DNA of 64,000 bases from Gorsachius magnificus (lineage: Eukaryota; Chordata; Aves; Pelecaniformes; Ardeidae), in NCBI GenBank assembly GCA_034008185.1, contig CM067081.1:10849821-10913820 (forward strand). The letters are read 5' to 3'. The stretch's first letter is position 1, and each line of letters starts with the position of its first letter. Below the pieces are notes generated by a model. That model saw nothing but the letters and a program-made list of their open reading frames with translations. It was not told where the DNA came from and ran no database searches. Position numbers and translations under genes: made by a program. Below are positions 48,501 through 62,300 of the stretch, in pieces.

Positions 48501-51500
48501 TCTTCTCAAGGCCATAGTTGATGGGACCTTTCATGTCCAGACAAATTTGGAAGCCTACACCATTAGCAAGTGGCTTTATATGTGACCACGCAAGGGTGCA
48601 CAGGATATCTGTGGGGTTTCTTATATAGCGGTGGGTAGGAGTAGGGGTAGATCAGGGAACATTAGCATAAACACATGCACAATGTCCACGAAGTTATGCA
48701 GGCAATCTTTGAATCAAGATTTTTCTTACCAGTGCCATGAGAGTATGTTTCAAGGCCCTCTTTTAAGCAGTATTTTGATGGAAATCTTTACAGATTATTC
48801 CTATAATATATACTGATTAAAACAACAATTCAGAAGGAGCTAAACTTTAACAATAGAAGAGGTGTGTTTGGAGTGAACTGATGCCCCAGGAATATTCCAA
48901 TATTGGCTTACTCGATGTCAATCTTAAAAGCACTTCAAAATATTTTCAGAAGCCTTGCTGCAACTCACCTCCAGCTCAGATGCTTTACTAATATACATTT
49001 ATGCCTAATGCTCTGTATGTAGTGAAAAATTATGCAAAGAGAAGCTCTCAGCAGTATGTGAAAAGTGCCATGACTTTTCCATCCTGACACCCCTCAGTCA
49101 AGGATTTAGAGGCAGCCAGAAATATTGGCACATCAAGTCAGTGTATCCTGAACAGGCTGGTCTCATTGACCTTTTGTCCTTCTTGGTCCCAGCCCAGAAG
49201 ATGTCAGGTCACTGTCCTGGTTTTAACATAATGAAGTTAATCCTTAAGTGAATGATGAATCAAAATTTGGCCTAACGTCCTAAGAGACATCCCGTACACT
49301 TGGGTGCCAATACCCAGGTTATAAGGACAGGGCAGGCTTTGATGGGTTTTGAAGAAGGCTCAGCCTGCATATTGAATAACTGCTAGCGCACAATGAAGAC
49401 CAAGGATTTATGGCACCCAGCTTGGGACTACTTGAACACGTTGGTAACACCAAGACAGCTAGCCAGCTGGAGCTGCCCAAACTTCCCTGGGGATCAGCAG
49501 TTTTAGATCAGGATAAAAAAATGTACTTTATCTGAACTTCCAGGTGATGAGATATGGCCATCACATCTCAACAGACTCTGCATGGGGGCTGTTTCATTTA
49601 ATGTGTTCACCTTCATTCAAAATTGCTCACACAAATACAGAGAAAACTGAGACTTGTCCACAGATAGGTATTCACTGTTTATCTCAGCTTATAAACAGGA
49701 AAGAAAGTTTGTGTTGATGCTAGCTTTCAGTAGCTACAAAGGATGGCTTTCAAAAAGGGGAAGGTATAATCTTGCTTTCCTTACATAGCAGTATTTCATT
49801 TAGATTCCAGAGCATTTACAGCTTGAGCAGAAGGGTATCAGCTCAGTCGCTTGGTTCCAAGTAGGTTTGCAGCAGTGGCATTTGACAATGACAATTAATA
49901 GTAAACCAGCAAGATTTACACAGAAATATCTGACACTGGGTAAACAGGGAGATCCCAATAATTTAGTTTAACATATCCAATTTTGCAACTGCAACCATGT
50001 TTGATGGAAAATATTCTCAGTCATTTTCTGCCAATATCTATAATGAGAATCAGAAATGTGTTGGTGCAGCTTAAGAAGTTTGAGAACTTACTGACTGCTG
50101 AGTGTTCATAACAGCTTCCATTTCATAGCTACAGCAATTGCCTTTAAGATGGACAAATACATGTGTGTTTATACACACATTTAAAAGTTTTAAAGAAAAG
50201 TTCTGGGATCCGATTTCTCCATTTTATAGGTTGCTGTGGAAACAGATTAGCCCCCTGGAAATAAAAACCCGTGTTTGACTATAATGCAAAGAACAATCCA
50301 TAGCATGAAAGGAAAGAACAGCTGGGAGCTGGAATAGTGTAAGCTGACATGTCAGACAGTAGCCAGACAAAGTGAGCCAGGGACTGTCTGAAAAAAAGGA
50401 GGAAAAAGAAAAAAAAAAGAACTAAGCACTGTCAACAAAGTCTGCAAAACGGTCCAGCTGTTCACTCTCATCATAACTTAGAAAATAAGGAGGGAATTCT
50501 AGGGCTAGGGATTATATTTATGAAGGGAAGGAAAGCTGAATGGAAAGAGTGAATAGGATTTCAGACAAAACAGACCCCGCACGGAGGTCTTTATTTGGAA
50601 ATAACTTGGAAAACACAACGCTGGGTTCCGGACAAAACACACATCCCTCCACAACCTTGCTTATAAAAGGCCAAAAGGAATCTTAATACACTGCATTAAG
50701 CAGGCTTTTACAGAAAACATCATTTGTATAATTTCATTGTTTCGGGCTGAGCATTAATGTCCTAGGCAGTTAAATAGATTTAGAGAATTTGAGAAAAAGC
50801 ATATCCAGCATCGCAGAAAGGGCTAAGAGGTGAACAAGTTTCACCGCAAATCCCTGCTGAAACCTGAAATGAAAGCCCAAAGGACTTCTGATATACTGTA
50901 AATAGCCAGTCAACTCTAGAGTCTTAAGTGGTGTCTGGTCTTTTGTTCTGACAATGGACAACTGAATCCAAGATGAACAGTTCCCAGGATTACGTGCACA
51001 CTGAGCCGCACAGAGGGAAGGAGAAGTGTTAGGGAGGTTAATTCAGAGACATGCTTACCTCCCAAACAAAGGCATTCAGCAGTACAGAACCTGATTAGGG
51101 ACTCTTCAAGAAATACAAATAATGTCATTCACGTTGCATAAGCAGCTGGAACTATGCATGGGTGCATAGTTAGAAAATAATAATGAATGCACTTTCTTCT
51201 CTGTTTTTTTTCTTTTTCTTTTTTGAGTAATGGCCTCTCTGTCCAGTGATCTCTTAGGAGCAAAGCCAGCTAAATAGCTAGCAAGATGATTGATTAAGAA
51301 GATGCTTTGTTTCCATTGTCTGTGTGATCACTCGAGGCATTCAGCAATCTAATCTGTTAACTCCTGCATCAGTAAGTACGTTATAAATCAGAAATAAAAA
51401 CCATAAATTCCTAGTGAGGAAACTTCATATTCTTTAGATGAACTAATTATAAATGTGGATTTCATTAGTGATAGGACAGCTCTGAAATATCATTCATAGT

Positions 51501-53000
51501 TATTCATCCACGCTCTGGTACCTAAAGATAACACTTGCAAATGCCATGGTAATAACAGGATAAACAGGTTGAACTAATATCCAAAATAGCATGTCATCTG
51601 GGTTTTCAATATTTACATTTGATGCCACTTAAATGAGCAGAGTGTGATAAAAAAGGGCAAAAGATATACTCAGCTTTCATAAATCTCTCACTTTTATCAT
51701 GGTCATGGTGCATTTCTGTATGTCGTCTCCCAGTTGTTGCTTTTGTTTATGTCCAGCAGCACAGTCACCTTTGCCAAACATGGTCTTAAGTATCTTAATC
51801 CTCTTGCTATTTTGCTTTTCTAATTTATTTCAGTAGATAAGGAAACACCCCATCTGTCCCTCCTGACTTTCAGTCTTTCTGCACGTCTGCCTTGCCACTC
51901 TCCTAACCTGCAACATTAGAGCTCTAATCGTAAAAAAGGTCAGGTTTCCAGGGGAAATATGTGGCCTGTGGAGGCACCCCCAAATGCAACCCTGGCCCCT
52001 CCACCTGCCAAGAAAAGATCCCCCTGCTACAACTCCACAGCTCTCACTGCTAAAGTCCTGCAGTTTCAGCTTTAGTCCTGTGAAATGGCATCCTGATGTC
52101 CCATCAGAACTGCAATCACTTGGGGATTATGTTTCTCCACATTTACTCAGAGCTGAGGTCGATATGAGCACTAAAGCTAACAGCCCACGGGGCCACGTTG
52201 GCAGCTGTTTGGGGTAAAAACCCCTTGATTCAGACTGGCAAGAAAAGCTGAAACTACAGGGCACATCAAATTGCTCAGACTTTTGCACGTACATGTAGGC
52301 TGAAGAGAAGAGCAGAACGTGGGAGGACTGGTTTAAATTGTATCATGCCCTGGAGAATAAAGCTTGAGATTCTGCTGCAATTCTTCATAGGGGCATTTTT
52401 CAGCTTCCCTTGCTCAGTGATGGGCACTTTATCAGACAAGTCAGTGCACTGGATCAGAGTTTAACACATCAACACTGTCCCAAAGAAGGAGCTGTGTGGC
52501 TTGGCTGACTCACAGGTGCTCCAAGGGAAGTGAATCTCAGGTGCATACGCTGCCTTCCACTGCAGCCTGCTGCGCCTCAAATCAGGGCAGAGCTTACTGT
52601 TTCCACAAGCGCTTTGGTGGAGAGTGAGAAGAGATGTGGGACCACCAGCTCACTTGCCTTCTCTGCAAGACTGTGCACAGGGGGCCACATAGGAAACCCT
52701 TGCGAAGGGTCCCTTAATCTCCCTTCTGAGTCCAAGACACCAGAAGAGAAGAGTCACCCCTGCCGATGCACTGATTTTCCCTCAACTTTACTCATTATGA
52801 CCAGTGTAATATGTCCTCAGCCTGCTCCTGTGATGAGCAGGCATAACAATTAATTCACAATTATTTATTGAGTCAATAAATTGGCCCAGAACTGTCCCTC
52901 TTTTTTGCCTTCTTGAGTTGCTGGAGAATATATCACTAGATCAAGTGGCTGAGCATCACCAGAAGTATATTTTTAGACCATTTTATCTGATGCAGTAACA

Positions 53001-53041
53001 CAGTAATTCAAAATTCATCTAATACAGTGATTCAAAATTCA
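53001..53041. repeat. 17-bp direct repeat, 24-bp period
   Basis: 'cagtaattcaaaattca' at 53001-53017 recurs as 'cagtgattcaaaattca' at 53025-53041, with one mismatch. Confidence 0.93.
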
Positions 53042-54341
53042 AGATACATTCCTAATATTAACATGAAAGTTCTCATTTCTTGTTCCTTGGGTTTACCAGT
53101 TTTTCTGACTTGGCTACCCATAGGACACATTTGAAACTCCATGTTCATAGAGCAAGGGAACTAAAACATGTGGAAACCCAGGACAGACTTACACATCATT
53201 ATCTCTTTTTCCAGAGGGAGAAGGGGGTCTTTTTGGACCCTTGGACAAACTAACCTTATGAAAAAGGCTGAATTCCACTCCATGAAAGAGGTAAGGATAT
53301 CAAAACTCAAACAAATGTTCTTTTCAAAAGCAATGATTTTCTATTTGCCCATATTGCCATTTGTGAACAGGAAAAAGGAACAGTCAGTCTTCATCTCACT
53401 GGTGACTTAGTAGCAACCCGATTGTAGTGCCTATGACCAAGGTCTGACCTGTTCTTTCCACAAACATGCTTCTGAAGTAAGTTCTGTAAAGAAACAATCC
53501 CACAGAAATAATGTCCATGTAAAGAAAAACCAGGAAAAAGCCTGGATCAGGCAGCACCTGCATGGTTTAAATTACAGGTGGGAGTGTAACAGTGCAAAGT
53601 CAGAGCACCACAGTGGAAGAGGTGTGAGCCTGTGGGGACACTGAATTTCCCTGGGGGACCACAATTACAGTAGCAGCTCTACAAAATTTCAAGCTGAAAA
53701 TGCACAGTAGCCTTCAAAGAATCCCAGTGATATTTCAAGCTGCTCATGCAGCAGATATCTTATCCTGGCACTGACACGATTCACTTAAAATGAACCCAAG
53801 ACTAGATCGAAATTTCAAACAAACTCAAGTTCTAGGATGTTTAACTCCAGGGCTTTGGTCAAGGATGTTAGAAAAATATGTCTTTTGCTAAGCTTGCCTT
53901 TGTGGCACCCATCTCCAAAACATTCCTACTGTTCTTGAAGAGAAGAAATCGACTTGCATCTTCTTATGACCAAGGTCACACAGTTTACAGACCCTTACTC
54001 TGATTGGCTGCTTGAAATTTTGTCATTCTGTCATTTATATTTGTGTTGAAACTCATTTAGTGGGTTTCAAGCCCACTCAGTTGGCCCTGCTCAGTGCTTT
54101 TGATACCTTAAGATTTTCAAAAGCAGCGGCCACTGTCATGGCAGCACTTGCAGGTTAAGGATCTTGGGTTGACAACCCTGCTATAGATCCAGGAGAGGCC
54201 ATAATGGCAATTTTATGTGTAGTACTTCTTGCATGTGGTGATACAAGAGTTATACCCACACCCTCTGGAATGCTATTATTGCATCATCCATTTAGGATTC
54301 TTCTATGACCTTGATTCTAGAGGGCTTAAGAAATGCCTTCA

Positions 54342-54363
54342 CCGTGGGTATCCGTGGGTATCC
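54342..54363. repeat. 10-bp tandem duplication
   Basis: 'ccgtgggtat' occurs twice in succession, followed by 'cc'. Confidence 0.95.
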
Positions 54364-56040
54364 TTCTCCAGCTCCACATGGACAAGAGCTGTAGTTCCTC
54401 TTTAGTACACGTGACAGTGAGGTCATGCCACTGCCTGGGCATTGAGTGTAACCCAGGTATGAATCCCCAGACTGGGTCTGGGTGAGCAAGGAGGATCAGG
54501 AAGGGATGTGTAGGATGGAGGAGATGATGTCAAGGACCCAGCATCCACACTGTACACATCTAAGGGTCTTATTGCAAACTACCTCCAGCCTGGTCTTCTG
54601 GAACCTGTCAGATGGTGTGTACTAGTCATGCACATTTCCTGGGTTAGTGTCACCCAGGAATAATCCAGCTCAGGTTCTGCAAACATTCTCTGTAATGTGA
54701 ACCAAAGCATGGACAGGGTGATTCAGTTCAAAAGGAGGCTCCTGATCTATATGGAGATGTTAATGCTGACACAACATTAACTGAATCTCAGACTGTTTCT
54801 TGGCATGGAGGACAATGCTCAGAGTACTGTACATTTCCACAACATTATACTCTTTTGCCCTTCAGAATATACTAGCTGCATGCACACTGTCCACTGGGAA
54901 TAGTGCTCTGCCTGTGTTTGCACCTGAATGATAACTGGGAGATACTTAGGAGAACGGTATTTTGACATAAGCAGAAGGCATGCCAAGAACCATTTTGAAA
55001 ATGTAACATTTAAACAATGTAGATGACAGAGCTCAAGTACCCTGAATATGTTGCTTGTCAGGGTTTAGTGCTGATCCAGATGTAGTCCTGGTTTCACAAT
55101 GTCCCCCTCAGGGTGCTCCTGAAACCAGGTTGCAGTACTAATGCCCTAATGCAAGTCTCATAGCGAAGCCATGAACAAACCCAATGCCGTGTAGGGGTGA
55201 ATGCTACTTTCCTCATTTTGTTGGGCTATGTAACACCAAGAACAAAATCTGGCCTTTAGTAAGAAAGCTGTAACCAAGCTAAAATGTTAACTGTGATCTG
55301 CACTGAACTGCTTTGCATTAAAAATGCCTGAAGTCTCTATTGTCATTTTAGAGGGATTGTCAGAAGCAATAGCCTGATCACCTTTAACCAAGAGCAATCA
55401 GCTCTTTGAGCGAGTTTACAAAGTCTTTAGAAAAGTGGGTGGAATTGATTAGTTGTTGGTGCCTCTTTTTTCCTTTTTTAATCTTCCCAAGCAGAAGCCA
55501 TTTCACCAGAATAACTGATGTTAAGAAATTCTAGGAAGTGCATCTGTAGGGAAAATACCACTTTTTCATAGTGGGAAGGACTGAAAAACCACCCGGTAGC
55601 TGTCCTCAACAGTAGCAGACATTTATCCAGTGCATAGCAGGACATCTCATCTCCTCCCAGATTTCTGCTCGCTTCTCTCCTCCTGCACACACAACAGGGT
55701 TATTTCCTACCACCTTTCCATCCTCAGGGCTTGGACCTATAAAGGCAGAAACAACAAGACACACAGTCTCAGCCTGCAGTAACAGAAAATAACCTCCAGA
55801 TCCTGGCCCCAGTATGCTTAAAAGTGGGGGTTTCAAGAGCAGAAGATAGAAAGTCTGGATTCAGCTAAATGTGAATGTATTATGATTTCTTTGTAGTGGG
55901 ACATGCTAAACCCATGATGGCACCTCCTGATCTGCACCATTATCTCATCTGTCCGTGTGATATAAATAAAAGAGGCTTGTTTGCAGGGCAGACTGCCTGA
56001 TGGCATATTCTTACTCTAGACACTACTGTATTTGGAGGGG

Positions 56041-56060
56041 AAAATAAATAAATAAATAAT
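56041..56060. repeat. (AAAT)n short tandem repeat
   Basis: About five units of AAAT/AATA. Confidence 0.95.
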
Positions 56061-56289
56061 TCCCAGATGGAAGTCAGGTATCCATAAAATGAGAAATGAA
56101 GAAGAGTGTGGCATAAAAGTTGTTTCAAACAGTGTTTTAATTTTCAGGTTCTGTAAATAACACAAGGGAAGTAATTCCACATGCTGCATTGGACTGATAG
56201 ATAAAGCTGGAGCTGTTCCCAGGGATGATGGATGGACCCCATTGTTAGCTACACTAGGTTAGGATAGAAGAGATATGAGTCCTGTTGAC

Positions 56290-56385
56290 AGCACTGCCAA
56301 AGATTTCTGTCATGACGTCAGATGGCCCACTTAATCTCTTGCTACCTCAGCTCCCTGTCTCCAAGATGGGGATGCTGATGGATTA
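56290..56385 (+). repeat. tRNA-derived SINE relic (CORE/MIR-like body)
   Basis: The order of motifs follows the body of old amniote CORE-type SINEs: 'agcactgccaaagatttctg', a degraded 'tgtgaccttgggcaagt' counterpart, 'cccacttaatctcttgctac', 'ctcagctccctgtctccaag', 'atggggatgctgatgg'. The tRNA head is not recognisable. It is strongly diverged and the borders are approximate. Assignment is by eye against the general consensus. Confidence 0.58.
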
Positions 56386-59300
56386 TTTTTTCTTTATGCT
56401 GTGAGTGGTCTGTCTTGTATTTGTACAGCAGCTGGTGTGATGGACGCAGCCTGGACCAGGAGACCTGGGGTGGAGGGTGCACCAGAGGAAAACAAAACAG
56501 AATCCAGTCAAAATACCAATAGCTACCTAAATTGCACATACATAGTCCAAACTGTTGTAGTAATCTGTTTTAAGTTAGACTGGTTTTCATTTTTTCTCCC
56601 TTCATCCTCCATCCAGAATCCTGCAATATTTAACAGGCTTAGCTGTCCACCTAGCTCTTAACCTAGGGCAGTTAACACATTGCTGTGCAGTTATTAAATC
56701 TTTGTGCAAGAAGAGCCTCCTGTGCTTTGTACCACCACTGCACTGGAACCTCACCTTCTCCTCATGCCAGAGGGGATTTCAAGGCAGTTGTTACCAGAAC
56801 GCATTGATTCCCTCTAAATAAAAACACCGAGTATCTCTGCAGAGCAAGTGGCTTTTTAAGCCATTGGGGTATGCAGAAATTCTTAGCAGTTCCATGCTCA
56901 GTAAGTCTCCAGGGATTTATTGTCAGAAGGGGCAGATGGAACAGGTGTGTGATGAGATCATATATTTTAGTGTTTCCTTCAGATTCCCTTATTTTCACAA
57001 AAGACTAGGTCATGCCCTGTGTTTCTCTTCCCTCTTTGTTATTAATTTCCACAGTTCCTATCACCAGGGAAGCCTGACTTCTCAGTTCCCAAAATTGGAA
57101 AAAGCACATAAATTATATGTACCATCCACCCTGGCATCTTCCAGATTAAAATGACTGTTGCTGCAACTGTTGCCATCAAGTAGACCCAGACCAGCTGTTA
57201 GAGCTGATAAAATACAGACACAGGCAAAAAAAGCCAAAGCCAAACCAGAACAAAAAGATCAGCCCAAGTGATGGACAAAGTTGGGCATCCCTCAGCCCAC
57301 CCCATCCTCAGACTGAACCTCTGCCCCAAGAGAAACAAACACAGATGGTCCCTGTCCTCAGTGGGGGGTCCTCTTCCTCCAGCAGCCACCTAAGACCCTG
57401 GATGCCAGGGACTCCTCCCTCTCCCCATGGCTGATAAGGGTCATATTTACATCTTTAGAGGAAAAGCATGAATCTGTGAGGGCTATAGAAAGTACTAAGG
57501 GATGAAGATTCCTGGTAGTGGTACACTCAAAAGGCAACAAATACCATCAAGTCTTACAACACCTATTAAACCTCCTGGAGAAGAGGTCCATGGTCCATGT
57601 GTTGATAAACAGTAACCTGGTCATCATGCTAGGACTGTGGTAGCATCACTGTTGTGTACATTTAGCATTCCAGTAGATGTACAGTATTGATGCATTGCTA
57701 ATTGCCAGCTACTTCTTCATCTGCTCTTTCTTTTCCATCCTCAAAAAACCCCTAACATTTCCCTCCCACTCCTCATTTCCTCATCAGAGTCCAGGGACTC
57801 CTGTTACCAACCTATTATTGAACCTTGTATTCTAAACTTCTTCTATCTCACTCTGTCTATTTTAGGTTGAAAAATCTCCAGACCTTCTCTAATCCCTGAC
57901 TTTACAGTGCAGTGAAGCCCTTGGTGTCAAGTCATTCTTCCAGGTATTACTGGAATTGGCACAGTAATAAATAAAAAGTTTATAATTTAAAACATTTTTT
58001 TGTTGTTGTTGCTGCTAGAAAATAGTCACCTGATTTACTCCATAAAAGGCAGGAGCTGAAAATGGCAGTACATGGGGCCACTGTTATAGCATTTTATGTG
58101 TATGCATGAGTACTAGTTTGGGCTTTTTCTTATTTTTCTAATCTACATAGCGTGGTCATTTTTATACTGTCTGTGAATTATGGATTTTCTTTCCAGATAT
58201 CAGCACATCCTTCCAGGGGCTGAGGCAGTTCACAATTACAGTAATTTAGCTTCAGATTTAGCAAGGCTTTATGGTTTGTGGGAATAAATTAATTTTTGAT
58301 ACAGTAGCAAAACTAAAAAAAAGGTAAATCTGACTTAACAGATGCCCTTCTTTTGTATCCTTCCTTCCACTCCTCAAAAAATGATAAAATGTATTTTTGA
58401 TCAAACAAATGTCTCAGTCAATTCTGAAGTAAATATTAGGTTAATTTCAAGTATATCTTTCTAAAGTTGGGTTAGTTTGTGGTTTTTTTCCCAATTTAAA
58501 CTTATAAAGACACAAATTTAAAACATTAATTCAGTTAATTTCATTTTAAAAATCTTTTAAGAAATCCACTTGATTTTCATTTTTGAAGCCAATGTATTTA
58601 CTGAATTTAATCTGAATTAGCGCATCTTGATGCTTGCTTTGGGGAACAGACTATTATTGACCGCAAAAACTTTGCCATACCCTGCGCATTCCTGGAAGGA
58701 GCGCTGAGTGAGACAGACAGATCTGGGTTTCAAAACATCTTGGGGTGCATCTACAAGGGAGGCTACTACAGCCCCTGCCCTGACTGTGCGTGAGCTCTGC
58801 CATGCTATGAGCCTGGTACAGCTGCGTTAACAAAGCTGCACCTCGGAGTGCGTAGGCTCTTTTATATCCCCAGATATGATCTCGTGCTATACAACACAAA
58901 AGGAAATGGAAGTGAGTAAGGGATTTTTAAAAGGATTTTAACATTTCTAGTCATGACCCAACTTGTAGCCTGCTCCTTTCACTTCCAGCAGGGCATGGTG
59001 GCTGTAGCAGGAGGGGAAAACTGAGGCTGGCACACAAGAAGGTTTGCCCCAGACAAGGCATAAGGCCAGGCTAGTTCAGCTGTAAACCTTCGGAGCTGAC
59101 TCGCCTCAAAGTGAGCTCCTGGCTTTCTCTGCTGGCCTTTTCCATGTAGAGATATGCCCTCTAAATCTCTGCACCACATGCTAGGACCTTTGCGTCTGTC
59201 ATAGTCCTCTCAAACCCCTTCTTTTCTGGCATTGCTTCATGCTAACTCTCCCCCTAAAAATAAGAACAATAGAAACAACAAGAACAACAAGAAGAAATCA

Positions 59301-62300
59301 AGAAAAAGGCAGAGGAGGGGTGTGAACAGCTATTTTCTATCTGCTGAAGGAATACATCCCGGTGGAAAAAAATAATAACTGCTGCACAATTAACAGAGAA
59401 GAGATTCCTGGTTTAAAAGCTCACCATGCATATGTCACATAGGCTTAATGAAGACATTTATCACACCACAGCCTTTGAAGAAGGAAAGTCCAGAAAATAA
59501 AACAATATATTTTGAAGGCAGCTAATCCCATGGTTATATTAAACAATGCTTCTGGACTATCTAAAACCAGCATGGTTTCTGGCGATATCAGGTTCGTTAG
59601 AAAGCTCTTCCTATTGCTGAACAGCAGGAGCGGTGCACTGTGACATTAGCTAGCAACAGTGGTGAGCAATCACCTCTTTTACACAGCTGTGGGTGTGCAT
59701 GATTAAAAAATAAATAGGGGATCCATTTTCCAACTGCTTCTAAGACAAAAAGAAGAAGAAAGGAAATATTGCCAAATGTAGGAAAATTTCTTCCCTTTTC
59801 TTCTAACCCAGCTAATTTTAATGCAACTTTTTGTAAACCACAAAAATAGAAAGACATATTCTTCAGGTAATGTACCAAGTGGAAGGAAAAAAAAAGACTG
59901 AAAAAGATTTTAAAATGACGAAGAGTGTACTGTACCCTCAATCCACGTATGAAAGGGCTGTTAGGAGAGGGAAAGTGTTTATGGGGCCAGACTGAATGTC
60001 TTCACTGGGACTTACGAGGTTATTCCAGCAGAACAGATTTTCCATTAGCAAATGTGATTACCTCTGTATTGATATATTCTGTGAAAACATACAGAATTTG
60101 ATTATGGTTTTGTGGGGAAAAACAAGAAACTGTTTCTAATGTCCTTAAAAGTTTGGTTTGTTATAGCGAAATTACTTTGGATCTTGCTTCAGCTTTCATA
60201 CTGCATTGAAGTTAATCTCATTCTTGCATATATTTATATTATAGTTAATATTGTATATCATGTTTACCTTCTTATGTTAGAATGCTGTAAAAAATTAAAC
60301 ACTTGTAACTAATTGAACTTAAATATGCTGGCAACTTTATTTCATAAGAGATTCCATATTTCGTATTTTGATTTTGCTTCAGAGCAAAAAGGCAAGATTG
60401 GTCTTAAGTGTAACATCTCCTAGTGCAAATTTCCCTTTTGGAAGCAGGTCTGTAATTCAGGCACATACAGGTGCAGGGGAACATCTACCGGGATTAAAAC
60501 ATATTCCTAGCAAGGAATTTGACTAAATCAATAATGCTTTTGTAAAGTCCAGGTCTACAGGTATCCGTAGGCATTAAAATCCCTCGATAAATCTGGCCAA
60601 GGGAGGCTGCCGCCTGAAGCCATTCAGTGCCATCCTTGTTCTCCCAAGGGAATGCTTATTTCTGATGCTGGTGGTGGCTGCAGCTGAGGGAGAGAAGAGG
60701 CTCCACGCTGGTTGTCCCCCCCACCAGTCTGCAGAGACAACCCTGCCCACCTGGCTGGCCGGACTCTCAAGCCTGCCTGCCCTGGAGGCACAACTGTCCC
60801 AAGATCCCTGGTGCCCATTTGCTCCTGAACATGCAGGGAGTACCTACATGCACCACCAGGAGGTAAAATATCTGCTTCACCTTCTGCACTGGGGTCTTTC
60901 AGGGCCAGATGGTGGGGTTTGGCTCCCGCTTTGCAACCACGTTGGCACAGAATTGAGGATTTGAGTGTGGAAGTGGGAACGTGGAGGGGTTGCACTTGAA
61001 ACCCTGGGGCTGAGAGCCAGGCTTTGAAGGGATTAGATAGCTAATTCTCACTGAAAACAGTGGGAACTCCACATGCAAACACCTTTAAAAATGTCAGCCG
61101 CCTTCTAGCAGACATCAGAATAAAATCTGTGAGTCTTACAACATATCCTGACTTAAGAAAATAACTGGCTTAGTTAAGTAAGTTTTCACTGGTATTTTCT
61201 CAGACTTCTGAGTGCATTTTTTATTATATTCACACATAAATCTTCTTGTAGATATCTGAAATGTAAATAACCATCTGGAAATTCATCCAGGGCACTGGCT
61301 GCTATTTTTTTTCTTAATGATACAGAATTGTTGACAATCATCCACAGCTGTATATCTTCAATGGCAGCCTACCCCTTACCAGATGGAAGGTGAAGTGACA
61401 GGTCTCTTTATGCCCCAACCCAAACATGTGATGGTAGTATTTACAGGTGTACCATAGCCTGGCAGCACAAGGTTCAGTCCAAGCTTCATTGTGGCCTTTA
61501 ATGGCCTGGGCCACCTGGGCTGCTGGATGGGACCACAGCACTTAAGATATTATTGCATGCCCGTGTTCAGGCAACAGAATCTCACCTAGACCTCTGTGTT
61601 AATATGAGTGTCCTCTCCACCTGGCTCACCTGGCACTGCACTGATGGATCCTGGTAACAAAACAAGTTACCATTTTCCTGGATCAAGCCAGCTGAGTGTC
61701 TGGGTTCTTAACGGATAAGGAAGGTCCTAAAAATAATTGGTGAAGCTGTGACAATCACAAAGTGTAACTTCCACTGCTGGTTAGTGGCAGAATAACTGTG
61801 CTCTTGGTCAGCTCTGAACTGCAGTCCCAAGTACGATTTCTGCTAAGAAAACCTGTACTGGAGTACAAACAACAGAATAGTTCTGGCAGCAGGGACAGTA
61901 GCTCCAGCTGACCCTGTGAGCAGTGCTGCTACTAACAGCACTCACAGCTACTAGTGTTAGCTACTAACTCACCTGTACACACACCCCTACATGTAGACAT
62001 CTAAATGTAGGTATCTGAATTTGGAGCTGGAACCACCCCTGTGTTGTAGATACCACTCAGGGAACCTGCTTGCCTAAAAGCAGGCATCTCGCAGCATTTG
62101 GTGTGTGGCAGGGTGTCTCGCCTGGCCTCCAGCTGCCATTTGAGAAAGGTGTGCAACTTGCCTAACATTAACATATCTGCGAGCCACATCTGGATGTCTT
62201 CATAATCCTTAGATATCCAAAATAAGTCTAGCAAACTATGTTTAAGCAGCTAAAACCCATCCCAAAGCTGCATGAGATGAACCCTGAACTAAGTAACTAC

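Larger units (their letters stand above)
39236..56289. other. Long non-coding stretch
   Basis: About 17 kb without a recognised gene or dispersed repeat. Simple repeats are listed separately (40154, 40544, 44190, 45553, 53001, 54342, 56041). Scattered donor-like motifs on the minus strand (39710, 51057) are discussed as findings and are not annotated as exons. Confidence 0.5.
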
